Shown: positions 52,204 to 60,361 of the stretch, piece by piece | Numbering within the stretch: position 1 is the first letter of the stretch | How the letters are laid out: the number at the start of each line of letters is the position of its first letter | Assembly (NCBI GenBank): GCA_016710965.1 | Contig: JADJTW010000032.1 | Location: 124,001 to 188,000 of the forward strand | DNA length: 64,000 bases | Source of the DNA: Flavobacteriales bacterium | GTDB lineage: Bacteria > Bacteroidota > Bacteroidia > Flavobacteriales_F > PHOS-HE28 | Direction of reading: 5' to 3' | Notes under the pieces: model-generated | Seen by the model: the letters and a program-made list of their open reading frames with translations, nothing else | Told to the model about the DNA's origin: nothing | The model's database searches: none | Position numbers and translations under genes: made by a program

Positions 52204-52208
52204 TTTTG
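52201..52208 (+). promoter_or_regulatory. Putative -7 element for the cysteine desulfurase
   Basis: TAGTTTTG, exact TAnnTTTG; its first three bases are the glmM stop codon. 41 nt upstream of ATG 52242. Confidence 0.45.
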
Positions 52209-52241
52209 CCGTGCCGCCTCGGCACTTGGTGGCAGAAGCAG

Positions 52242-53390
52242 ATGAACAGGATCTATCTCGATAACGCCGCCACCACGCCCATGGCCCCTGAGGTCTTCGA
52301 GGCCATGCTGCCCTACTTGAAGGAGCATTTCGGAAATCCGTCGGCCATCCATGCTTACGGGCGGCGTACCCGTGCTGCGGTGGAGCAGGCGCGGCGTACC
52401 GTGGCCAGGCTGCTCAACTGCGCTCCTGGAGAGATCATCTTCACCAGTGGCGGTACCGAGGCGGACAACATGGTGCTCAAGGGCGCCGTGCGCGATCTCG
52501 GTGTGAAGCACATCATCACCTCGCCCATCGAGCACCACGCGGTGGAACTCACGGCGCACGCGCTAGAAGGCACTGGTACCCGCATCCATTGGCTCAGGCT
52601 GCATGCGGATGGCAAACCGGACCTCGCGCATCTGGAGGAACGGTTGCGCATGACGCAAGGCCAGGGCGTGCTCGTGTCCATCATGCATGCCAACAACGAG
52701 ATAGGAACGCGTATCGACCTTGATGCGGTCGGAGGCTTGTGCAAGATGTACGGCGCGCTCTTCCACAGCGATACGGTGCAGACGATGGGCCATTACCGCT
52801 TCGACCTGGAACGAACACCGGTGGATTTCATCACCTGCGCGGCGCACAAGTTCCATGGGCCCAAAGGCGTAGGCTTCCTGTACATGCGCAGTGGTGCGGG
52901 CTTGAAGCCGATGATCCTTGGCGGATCGCAGGAGAGGAACATGCGCGCGGGCACCGAGAACATCGCGGGCATCGTTGGCCTTGCCCGCGCCATGGAGATC
53001 GCCTACGAGGATGTGGAAGGTCATCAGCGGCATGTGCAGGGCTTGAAGGACCTGATGAAGCGCGAGCTCCTCGAGGAGATCCCGGGCGTTGGCTTCAACG
53101 GTGATCCCAGCGATGACAGCCTGTACACCGTGCTCAATGTGCGCTTTCCGGATGACGGCAAGAGCGAAATGCTCTTGTACAACCTCGATATCGAAGGCGT
53201 GGCGTGCAGCGGAGGCAGCGCCTGCAGCAGCGGTAGCAACAAGGGGAGCCATGTGCTGGCAGCACTCTACCCGGAGCGGCCGGGTGCCAATATCCGTTTC
53301 TCGTTCAGCCGCTATACCACGGCAGCGGAGGTGGAGCATGCCGTGGGCGTGCTCAAGCGCATCTTCCAAGCAGTGCCAGTGAATACCTAA
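52242..53390 (+). CDS. Cysteine desulfurase (NifS/IscS family)
   Basis: 382 residues. PLP enzyme that takes sulfur from cysteine for Fe-S clusters or thiolation. PLP Lys203 in CAAHKFHGPKGVGF, His in SPIEHHAVE, catalytic Cys328 in SGGSACSSGS, and the opening IYLDNAATTPM. The short loop around the Cys is of the IscS/NifS class. No scaffold (IscU, SufU) gene is adjacent. The 3' end overlaps the convergent lipoprotein gene by 4 bp. Confidence 0.92.
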   Translation: MNRIYLDNAATTPMAPEVFEAMLPYLKEHFGNPSAIHAYGRRTRAAVEQARRTVARLLNCAPGEIIFTSGGTEADNMVLKGAVRDLGVKHIITSPIEHHAVELTAHALEGTGTRIHWLRLHADGKPDLAHLEERLRMTQGQGVLVSIMHANNEIGTRIDLDAVGGLCKMYGALFHSDTVQTMGHYRFDLERTPVDFITCAAHKFHGPKGVGFLYMRSGAGLKPMILGGSQERNMRAGTENIAGIVGLARAMEIAYEDVEGHQRHVQGLKDLMKRELLEEIPGVGFNGDPSDDSLYTVLNVRFPDDGKSEMLLYNLDIEGVACSGGSACSSGSNKGSHVLAALYPERPGANIRFSFSRYTTAAEVEHAVGVLKRIFQAVPVNT

Positions 53391-53953
53391 GGCGCCGAAG
53401 TCCGATCGATCCCTTCGATCTCCAGGCATTTTCCTTGCGTGGCGAGGGCCAGCGTGCGTTCCAGCAGAGCGTGGCCCTGTAGCTGCGAATCCTTCATGCC
53501 CATGCTCAGGTCCAGCAGGGCCGTGCGCTCTTCCATATCGCCGGTGGCTCCCAGGGAACGCTCGAACCAGATCACACCGGGCACGCCCTGCAGTACCTCC
53601 CCGAAGAAGGCACGTGATCCGTAGTAGGGTTCTCTTGTTTCGCCATCGCGTGCCGTGCCGGGGTGCATCCGGGCGTTCGCGTTCTCCTCCGCATCCGGTA
53701 ATCCTATCGTTAGGTCGTACACGTACACCGCTGTTTCCGCGTCGCACTCTTCGCAATAGCGGCCGCTGCAAACGATATACGTCCGGCCATCCGTGCCGGT
53801 CACGACACCGAGTTCCTTGCGATCGAATAGGCTTGGCATGGCTTCCGGGACAGATGCGGCCACGGTGTCTACAACAGCATGTAGCATCGGATCGGCCGGT
53901 CCGGATGCGCTGCATGCGGCAAGTGCGAGGACCAGGGGAAAGAGGTTTCGCAT
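53387..53953 (-). CDS. Lipoprotein of unknown function
   Basis: 188 residues. Signal with lipobox ALAAC. The mature part carries two close cysteine pairs (VCSGRYCEECDAE), possibly metal-binding or disulfide-linked, inside a beta-strand-like region (TYIVCSGRY ... AVYVYDLTI). The rest is loosely helical. No family recognised. It lies 15 bp downstream of the FMN-reductase gene on the same strand. Confidence 0.65.
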   Translation of the reverse strand: MRNLFPLVLALAACSASGPADPMLHAVVDTVAASVPEAMPSLFDRKELGVVTGTDGRTYIVCSGRYCEECDAETAVYVYDLTIGLPDAEENANARMHPGTARDGETREPYYGSRAFFGEVLQGVPGVIWFERSLGATGDMEERTALLDLSMGMKDSQLQGHALLERTLALATQGKCLEIEGIDRTSAP

Positions 53954-53968
53954 GAAAAAGGTCGTTCG

Positions 53969-54520
53969 TTATTGCTGCATCCGCCGACGAGCTTCAACGG
54001 CCCAGCCTAGTTCGTCCAGCAAGGCTTTCGTGCGTTTGTTCCATCCTTCGGTGTCAACCGGCACGCCTTCTTCACTGAAGGATTCGGCCACCTTGGGCAC
54101 GGGCATGTGCGCCACCACCCACGCCTTTATCTTCCACAGGCCGAAGAGCAGGGAGGTGATGGCCTGTGTACCGCCGAAGGAACCATCGCTGGCCGTGCAG
54201 ATGGCCACCGGCTTGCGCCTCCACTCATCAACCAGCAGGTCCAGGATATTCTTGACACTGGCAGGGAAACCGCCGTTGTACTCCGGGGTCACGATGATGA
54301 CACCATCGGCCTTGCGCACGCGATCCGCGAAATCCAGCGTATCGCTGGCAGGAGGCCTCTGATTCTTCAGCCGTTCGGTGAAGAGCGGAAAAGAATAGCC
54401 CTTCAGGTCAAGGATCTCAGCGGTGCTACCCGAAGCTGTGCTGGCAGCCTGTAGGTGCAATGCCACCCGGTGGCTCTTGCGCCCTTCGCGCACGCTGCCT
54501 GAGATGATCGCGATGTGCAT
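53969..54520 (-). CDS. NADPH-dependent FMN reductase/NAD(P)H dehydrogenase family
   Basis: 183 residues, flavodoxin-like fold. FMN phosphate loop IISGSVREGRKSHRVAL at the N-terminus and isoalloxazine motif VTPEYNGGFPASVKN near residue 80. Such enzymes reduce FMN or quinones with NADPH in the cytoplasm. Start MHIAIISGSV at 54520; the longer frame crosses the rnhB 3' region. 85 bp separate it from rnhB, with no gene in between. Confidence 0.88.
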   Translation of the reverse strand: MHIAIISGSVREGRKSHRVALHLQAASTASGSTAEILDLKGYSFPLFTERLKNQRPPASDTLDFADRVRKADGVIIVTPEYNGGFPASVKNILDLLVDEWRRKPVAICTASDGSFGGTQAITSLLFGLWKIKAWVVAHMPVPKVAESFSEEGVPVDTEGWNKRTKALLDELGWAVEARRRMQQ

Positions 54521-54605
54521 GGGGACAATGTAGCCAAGAGCAGGGGCCGATCGCGCGAGCTTGTCGGTTTCTGTCCGGTGCAGGACCCGCCGCCAACGTA
54601 CGCGC

Positions 54606-55220
54606 TCATTCTCCAGCAGCCTCGAAGAGCAATGGGCGCTCTCCGATCGTTCGGAAGCTCTTGCGATGGTGCGCGCAAGTCCCGAAGCGTTCAATGGCTT
54701 CGCGATGGTCAGCCGTGGGATAGCCTTTGTTCACGGACCAGCCGTACTGCGGATGCGATCCATGCAGTTCGCGCATGATGGCATCGCGATGGGTCTTGGC
54801 CAATATGCTAGCTGCGGCGATGGAGCGGAATCGCGCATCGCCCTTCACCAGGCAGGTGTGGGCGATACCAGCGTAGGACGTGAATCGATTCCCATCGATC
54901 AGGAGATGGCCCGGACGCATGCCAAGCGCATCGATGGCGCGGTGCATGGCGAGAAAGGAGGCGCGCAGGATGTTGATGGCGTCGATCTCGGCGGGTTGGG
55001 CCAAGGCCACGGCCCAAGCCAGGGCCTTCGCTTCGATCAAGGGCCTGAGTGCGTTGCGCTGCGCTTCGCTCAGCCTCTTGCTGTCGTCCAGGCCGGGCAG
55101 TCTTACCCGAGGCGGAAGTATTACAGCTGCGGCGACGACCGGTCCCGCCAAGCAACCACGACCGGCCTCATCGCAGCCGGCTTCCAGAAGATGCTTGGTG
55201 TGGTATGCAGCGAGCGGCAC
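54606..55220 (-). CDS. rnhB: Ribonuclease HII
   Basis: 204 residues. Removes RNA from RNA-DNA hybrids and single ribonucleotides. The metal site DEAGRGCLAGPVVAAAVIL (Asp-Glu), LLIDGN and the Asp in TADHREAIERFG are present, with ASILAKTHRD in between. Start MPLAAYHTKHLLEAGCDEAG at 55220. Upstream gap of 86 bp to the TonB receptor holds no gene. Confidence 0.94.
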   Translation of the reverse strand: MPLAAYHTKHLLEAGCDEAGRGCLAGPVVAAAVILPPRVRLPGLDDSKRLSEAQRNALRPLIEAKALAWAVALAQPAEIDAINILRASFLAMHRAIDALGMRPGHLLIDGNRFTSYAGIAHTCLVKGDARFRSIAAASILAKTHRDAIMRELHGSHPQYGWSVNKGYPTADHREAIERFGTCAHHRKSFRTIGERPLLFEAAGE

Positions 55221-55306
55221 GGATGAGCGAGCAGAGGATCAACGGCGAAGGAAGCAACAAAGTCGCGTCCTCCGCAGACCGGCAGCTCCTTCCCACTACC
55301 ACCTCT

Positions 55307-57661
55307 CTAGAACCTGTAGCTCAGCCCGGCGCTAGGGAGCAGAGGCAACTGGTTCACCCGCTCATAGCGGATCCGATCGAAGTAGAAGATGTTCTCGCGG
55401 TTATACGTGTTGGTCACGCTCAGGTCCAGCTCCAGGCTCTTGTACTCATCGAAGCGCCAGGTCTTCGTCACGCCGATGTCCAGGCGGTGGTAGGTGGGCA
55501 GTCGTCCATCGTTCAGCGGGCCGAAGACGGTCGTGAGGTCTGCATTGCTGGTGGCGTAGTTGGTATTGATGTCCCCATTGAAAGGCACCGAGCCATAGAA
55601 GCCCTGAGTGCGCGTGAAGGGGAATCCGCTGCCGAAGTTCCAGCGCACGTTCACCTTCCATGCTTCGAACTTGCCGAAAGCGTAGCTGGCAACGAGGTTC
55701 ACATTGTGGCGGCGGTCCCAAACGGGGTTGTACACCTGGATCCCATCGAACCGGTCCACGTAGGTGTAGCTGTACACGCCCCACAGGTACAGGTGGTTCT
55801 TCTCGTACTTCAACTGGAGGTCCGCGCCGTAGGCCTGTCCGGTCTCAATGATGTAGTCCTTCTTCAGTGCATCGGGCTTATCGGCGAACTCCTCGGTGTC
55901 GTTGAAGTACTTGTTGCGGTTCAGGTTGGTCACCTGGCGGAAGTCCTTCAGGTACACCTCGAAATTGGCCGTCAGTTCGCGGGACAGGTCGTATTCGATG
56001 CCCGCTACGTAGTGGTTGGCGCGCTGCAAGGGATCCTTCACCTTGCGCGTGCTTCCGTCGCGCTCGGTGATGGTGCGCGGCAGATTGTCTGGAGCGGAGA
56101 GGAAGCCGTAGAACAGGTTCACTACATCGCGATCGTTGTTCGCAGCCACCAGGTTCTGGCTGTATCGGCCACCGGCCAGCTTGAAGCGCAGATCGTCGGT
56201 GATGTTCCATTTGAGGCCGATGCGCGGTTCGATATTGGCCACCGAGAGCGAGGCGTAATAGTGGATGCGGATCCCGGGATCGAGCACCAGGCGATGTGTG
56301 TAACCCGCGCTGGCGGGTGCCTTGCCCACGTTCAGGCGGTAGTTGAAATAGCCGGCGATCTCGGAGGTGTTCTGCTGCTGCTGGTATGGCCGACCGAGCG
56401 CGTTGAAGAACTGGAAGTCGGTGCGGAAGCCCAGCACCTCAACGCCGTAGCGGGCTTCGTTGGAGCCCATGAAGTACTTGAAGTTCAGCCCTGCATTGAA
56501 ACTGGCGATGGAGCTTGTGCGCGGCTCGAGCGCCGCTTCGCTCAGTTCAAGGTCGTACTTGCTGAAGGAGAAGACCCCATCGATGAGCACTGCCGATCCC
56601 GCAGGCACGAGCACGAAGTTGGTGCCAGCGCCCCAGTTGTTCCATTTCAGGTCGCTAACACCACGGTAGTTGACGCCATCGGTGAAGTTGAATCCGAAGA
56701 GGTTGAACTTGCTGCCGTTGGCGCCATTGAAGCTCACCTTGCCGTATGCATCGGTGAAGCGGAACGGAAGGCCGGCCGTATCAACGAACGTGTAAAAGGT
56801 CTTGCTGCTTTGGTCCAGGTAACTATGGCGCAGGTTGAGCAGGAAGGTCGACGACCCATCGCCGGGCTCCTTCTGCCGTTTGATGGGGCCTTCGAGCAAG
56901 GCTTTGGCAGCGAAGGTGCTGGCTCCTACGCGACCGCTGAGGCGTGACTTGTTGCCATCGCGCGTTGTGATGTCCATCACCGAGCTGATGCGCCCGCCGT
57001 ACTCGGCGTTGAAGCCGGCGGTGTAGATGTCGGCATTACGGATGATGTCGTTGTCGAACACGCTGAACAGGCCGATGCTGTGGAAAGGATTGTACAGCAC
57101 CATGCCGTCCATCATCACCTTGTTCATGATCGGAGACCCGCCGCGCACATACAGTTGGCCCCCTTGGTCGCCGGTGAATATGACGCCCGGCACCACTTGC
57201 AGGTACTGGGCAAGGTCGGCCTCGCCACCAATGGCCGGCATGCGCTCGATCTGCTTCGGGGTCAGTTTCGTCACCCCCATGCGCACCTGGTTCTGGGCCT
57301 CTTGCTTCTCACCGGTCACCTCGAAGGTCTCCATCTCGATGGCGCCCTTCACCATGTACAGTTTCTCTGTCACGATCTGGTCGCGCGCCACGGTCACCGC
57401 CTTCTCCAGGTTACTGTACCCGAGGAAGGAGACCAGCAGGGTATGCTGCCCTACCGGCACTTTCGTGATCGAGAAGTAACCGTTCACATCCGTGGCAGCA
57501 CCTGTCGTGGTGCCCTTGAGCACCACGTTGGTGAAGATGATAGGCTCGCCGGTGGCCTTGTCATACACGAAGCCCCGGATGGTACCGGTTTGCGCGAGCA
57601 GCAGGGTGGATGAGAAGAGCAACGCAGCACAGAGGCCAAGCTTCACGAATGCACGCATCAT
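55307..57661 (-). CDS. TonB-dependent outer-membrane receptor with carboxypeptidase-like N-terminus
   Basis: 784 residues. Signal peptide, then CarboxypepD_reg-like domain (GTIRGFVYDKATGEPIIFTNVVLKGT) at ~25-105. The plug is at ~120-230 with AQYLQVVPGVIFTGDQGGQLYVRGGSPIMNKVMMDGM, followed by a beta-barrel to the terminal Phe (LSYRF). Such receptors import siderophores, cobalamin or oligomers using TonB energy. No SusD partner is beside it, so a metal complex or small nutrient is more likely than glycans, but this is inference. MMRAF and MRAF starts are both possible. Confidence 0.9.
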   Translation of the reverse strand: MMRAFVKLGLCAALLFSSTLLLAQTGTIRGFVYDKATGEPIIFTNVVLKGTTTGAATDVNGYFSITKVPVGQHTLLVSFLGYSNLEKAVTVARDQIVTEKLYMVKGAIEMETFEVTGEKQEAQNQVRMGVTKLTPKQIERMPAIGGEADLAQYLQVVPGVIFTGDQGGQLYVRGGSPIMNKVMMDGMVLYNPFHSIGLFSVFDNDIIRNADIYTAGFNAEYGGRISSVMDITTRDGNKSRLSGRVGASTFAAKALLEGPIKRQKEPGDGSSTFLLNLRHSYLDQSSKTFYTFVDTAGLPFRFTDAYGKVSFNGANGSKFNLFGFNFTDGVNYRGVSDLKWNNWGAGTNFVLVPAGSAVLIDGVFSFSKYDLELSEAALEPRTSSIASFNAGLNFKYFMGSNEARYGVEVLGFRTDFQFFNALGRPYQQQQNTSEIAGYFNYRLNVGKAPASAGYTHRLVLDPGIRIHYYASLSVANIEPRIGLKWNITDDLRFKLAGGRYSQNLVAANNDRDVVNLFYGFLSAPDNLPRTITERDGSTRKVKDPLQRANHYVAGIEYDLSRELTANFEVYLKDFRQVTNLNRNKYFNDTEEFADKPDALKKDYIIETGQAYGADLQLKYEKNHLYLWGVYSYTYVDRFDGIQVYNPVWDRRHNVNLVASYAFGKFEAWKVNVRWNFGSGFPFTRTQGFYGSVPFNGDINTNYATSNADLTTVFGPLNDGRLPTYHRLDIGVTKTWRFDEYKSLELDLSVTNTYNRENIFYFDRIRYERVNQLPLLPSAGLSYRF

Positions 57662-57810
57662 GGGTGGGGGTCCTTGCAGGGGCGGCTAAGGTAGAAGTCG
57701 TTCACGCACAGGAGTTGTACCGTTGGACGCGCAGGACCGCCCGCTCGTGGATCGGCATGCCCTGCAGGCGGAGCCTCGACATCTGCTGCCAGTACGCAGG
57801 CTTCGTGGGA

Positions 57811-59364
57811 TCAGCGGGCGATGACCAAGGCATGCCGCTCGACTCCACCGTTCCCCAAGAGCTGAATGGTGTACCGACCAGTGGCAAGGGTGGCGATATC
57901 CAGAACGGCAATCGGAGAGGTCGCATGATAGGATGAACCCACCTGGCGACCGCCCGCGTCGATCACTGTTGCGGTAAGGCCGCCTGTGAGTCGGGTGCGA
58001 ACACTGACCATTGCGCCCACTGAAGGATTGGGGAAGACGCTCCCGTTCAGCACTTCTTGTCCGTGCGTTGCGGTGGTTCCATCGTCCAGGTAACGTACAA
58101 GAGCAACATCGTTATCGCCACCGGTGGAGAAGCCGGCGGTGAAACCCACGGCGAGCAGTTTGCCATCGGGCTGCATCGCGAGGGCATTGGCATCATCGAA
58201 ATCATCCTGGATCGAGGTGATCACGTAACCACCTGTGCCGAAGGTGCTGTTCAAGACGCCATCACCGTTCATCTTGGCAACGAAGAAGTCCCGCGGCGTG
58301 CCGAATCCGGGTTCGCCGGTGGTGCCGCACACATAGAGCTGGCCATCGGCTTCCACCATGTCGAAGCCCACTTCGTAGTCGTTCATGTCGATGAGCACGG
58401 GAGAACCGCCGCCGAAGATCGGGTCGTACGAACCGTCCGCGCGGACCTTCATGACGATGACGTCGCTCACCGAACCCGACCAGACCATGCCCGTGACGTA
58501 TACCTCGCTACCGCTTGCCAGTGCGCCCCAAGCGCTATGGTCGCTGGTGCCGAGATCCGGTAGCAGGACGCCGCCCGGACCAAATGCCACATCGGGGTTG
58601 CCGTTCAGCCCGGCTCGCACCAGGATGGTCTTCTGCAGGAAGTTCACATCCGTATAACCAACACCTACAACACTGCCGTCGTTCACCACAGCCACGTCGT
58701 TCAGCAAGGCCTCGCCACTGGGCCCGTCGAAGAACACGAATCCATTGGATCCGAAGTTCGTGTCGACATTGCCGGAAGCCGAAGAGATCTTCACGATCAT
58801 GGCATCCCGCACGAAATCGGCACCAATCGCACTGCCGCCCAGGACCACATCGTCATTGGCGAGAACAACAAGGCCCTTGGCTTCCGAATCGCTGGTACCC
58901 ACCGGGATCTCCAGCACGCCATTGGCACCGAAGGACGCATCGGGCTGGCCATTGCCATCAACGCGCACCAGCACAGTGATCGCTTGTGCGAAGGTGGGGT
59001 AGGCCAGGCCGCAGACATAGATGCGGCCTTGGGAATCGGTACCCATCGCATAACCATATGCTTCTTCGCCGATATTGAAATACGTGTAGCCTTGGTCGGT
59101 ACCGAAGAAAGCGTCCAGGCTACCATCCTCCAGGATATGACCGATGAAGATGGCATTGCGCCCAAGGTGACGGGCGACGCCGCAAATGAGGCTGCTGTTA
59201 TCGGCTAAGGCGATCACGTCGTGCGTCACATCGTGGAAGTCGCCTGGTTGCAAGGTCACAATGCCGGTTCCGCCGAAGGAAGGATCAAGTGTTCCAGGTT
59301 GAGCGACGAGGCTGCCAGTGGAGATGGAGACGGCGAGGGCGAAAAGCGCGTAAGGGTTCTTCAT
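57811..59364 (-). CDS. Secreted delta-60-repeat protein with probable T9SS sorting domain
   Basis: 517 residues. Signal peptide (KNPYALFALAVSISTGSLVAQ). About seven delta-60 beta-propeller-like repeats with the 'LDPSFGGTG' and 'DASFGANG' type motif and 'GSxxGxG' strands. The C-terminal ~80 residues (NGSVFPNPSVGAMVSVRT ... LATGRYTIQLLGNGG) resemble a type A T9SS sorting domain, which directs export and surface anchoring. Ligand unknown. Start ATG 59364 fits the signal peptide; the upstream extension lacks it. The 149-bp gap to the TonB receptor gene holds no gene. Confidence 0.87.
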   Translation of the reverse strand: MKNPYALFALAVSISTGSLVAQPGTLDPSFGGTGIVTLQPGDFHDVTHDVIALADNSSLICGVARHLGRNAIFIGHILEDGSLDAFFGTDQGYTYFNIGEEAYGYAMGTDSQGRIYVCGLAYPTFAQAITVLVRVDGNGQPDASFGANGVLEIPVGTSDSEAKGLVVLANDDVVLGGSAIGADFVRDAMIVKISSASGNVDTNFGSNGFVFFDGPSGEALLNDVAVVNDGSVVGVGYTDVNFLQKTILVRAGLNGNPDVAFGPGGVLLPDLGTSDHSAWGALASGSEVYVTGMVWSGSVSDVIVMKVRADGSYDPIFGGGSPVLIDMNDYEVGFDMVEADGQLYVCGTTGEPGFGTPRDFFVAKMNGDGVLNSTFGTGGYVITSIQDDFDDANALAMQPDGKLLAVGFTAGFSTGGDNDVALVRYLDDGTTATHGQEVLNGSVFPNPSVGAMVSVRTRLTGGLTATVIDAGGRQVGSSYHATSPIAVLDIATLATGRYTIQLLGNGGVERHALVIAR

Positions 59365-59438
59365 GGTGGAGTGGTTTCGGTAAGGAGGGCGAAGATGTGC
59401 AAGGTTTGGCGCCGTTCGACACGGGTCGCTACGGTGGC

Positions 59439-60263
59439 CTATTCCGCCTTGGTGAAGTGGGCCATGATCTCCGGCGTGACGCCGGTGCTGCTGAAGCCGC
59501 CGTCGTGGAAGAGGTTCTGCATGGTCACGTAGCGCGTGTAGTCGCTGAAGAGGGCGATGCAGAAGCTGGCGCACGCCTCCGCAGGCGCGTTGCCCAATGG
59601 GCTCATTTCCTGTGCGAACCCGAAGAAGCCATCGAACCCTTTGATCCCGCTTCCGGCGGTTGTCATGGTAGGGCTTTGGCTCACGGTATTCACGCGCACC
59701 TTCTTCTCCTTGCCCAGGCGGTAGCCCCAACCACGCCCGATGGATTCGAGCAAGGCTTTGGCGTCGGCCATGTCACCATAGTCGGGGAATACACGTTGGG
59801 CCGCGATGTAGGAGAGGGCCACCACGGAAGCGCCCTCGGCCAGGGCATTGCCCTTATGCGCAGCCTGGAGCATGCGATGGAGGCTCATGGCGCTCACATC
59901 CAGCGTCTGTTTGTACCACTCGTAGTTCAGGTCGTCGTATTTGCGGCCCTTGCGCACGTTGGGGCTCATGCCTATGCTGTGCAGTAGGAAATCAATAGGG
60001 CCGCCCAATTTGGCGGTGGCCTCAGCGAAGAGCTTCTCCAAGTCGGCATCGTTGGTGGCATCAGCGGGGATCACCGCGCTGTCCGTGGCTCCGGCCAGCT
60101 TGTTTATCTCGCCCATGCGCATGGCAACTGGTGCGTTGGTGAGCACGAAGCGCGCACCTTCGGCGTGGGCCAGCTCGGCCACCTTCCGCGCAATGCTCAT
60201 GTCCTTCCGCGCGCCGGCTCTGATGCCGCGCTTGCCCTTAAGGATACCGTTCGCCATGGTCAT
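59439..60263 (-). CDS. fabI: Enoyl-[acyl-carrier-protein] reductase (FabI-like)
   Basis: 274 residues from MTMANGILKG (MANGILKG at 60257 also possible). NADH-binding opening RGIRAGARKDMSIARKVAE, FLLHSIGMSPNVRKGR, and the catalytic Tyr-x6-Lys in PDYGDMADAKALLES. SPTMTTAGSGIKGFDGFF is the substrate-loop region. It catalyses the last reduction of each fatty-acid elongation cycle. The N-terminal RAG in place of the usual FG is slightly unusual. A -7-like TATCTTCG lies at 60284-60277. Confidence 0.92.
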   Translation of the reverse strand: MTMANGILKGKRGIRAGARKDMSIARKVAELAHAEGARFVLTNAPVAMRMGEINKLAGATDSAVIPADATNDADLEKLFAEATAKLGGPIDFLLHSIGMSPNVRKGRKYDDLNYEWYKQTLDVSAMSLHRMLQAAHKGNALAEGASVVALSYIAAQRVFPDYGDMADAKALLESIGRGWGYRLGKEKKVRVNTVSQSPTMTTAGSGIKGFDGFFGFAQEMSPLGNAPAEACASFCIALFSDYTRYVTMQNLFHDGGFSSTGVTPEIMAHFTKAE

Positions 60264-60276
60264 TTCGGATGGGCGA

Positions 60277-60284
60277 CGAAGATA
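60277..60284 (-). promoter_or_regulatory. Putative -7 element for fabI
   Basis: Minus strand TATCTTCG, a TAnnTTCG variant, 22 nt before the start codon at 60263. Confidence 0.4.
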
Positions 60285-60309
60285 GCCGCGCGCTCGAGGT
60301 GAACTTGGC

Positions 60310-60339
60310 TTGGTGCGATCAGTGCTCCCGGCTACTTTG
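60310..60339 (+). promoter_or_regulatory. Putative promoter of the lysyl-oxidase-like gene
   Basis: TTG (60310-60312), 20-nt spacer, TACTTTG (60333-60339), 29 nt before ATG 60362. Confidence 0.45.
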
Positions 60340-60361
60340 CCAGCGCTCCTAACCTCCTGCC

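Noticed and set aside
55049..56947. A 632-codon plus-strand frame
   Set aside because: Antisense of rnhB and the TonB receptor; composition is a mirror of the receptor's codon bias, with no recognisable motif.
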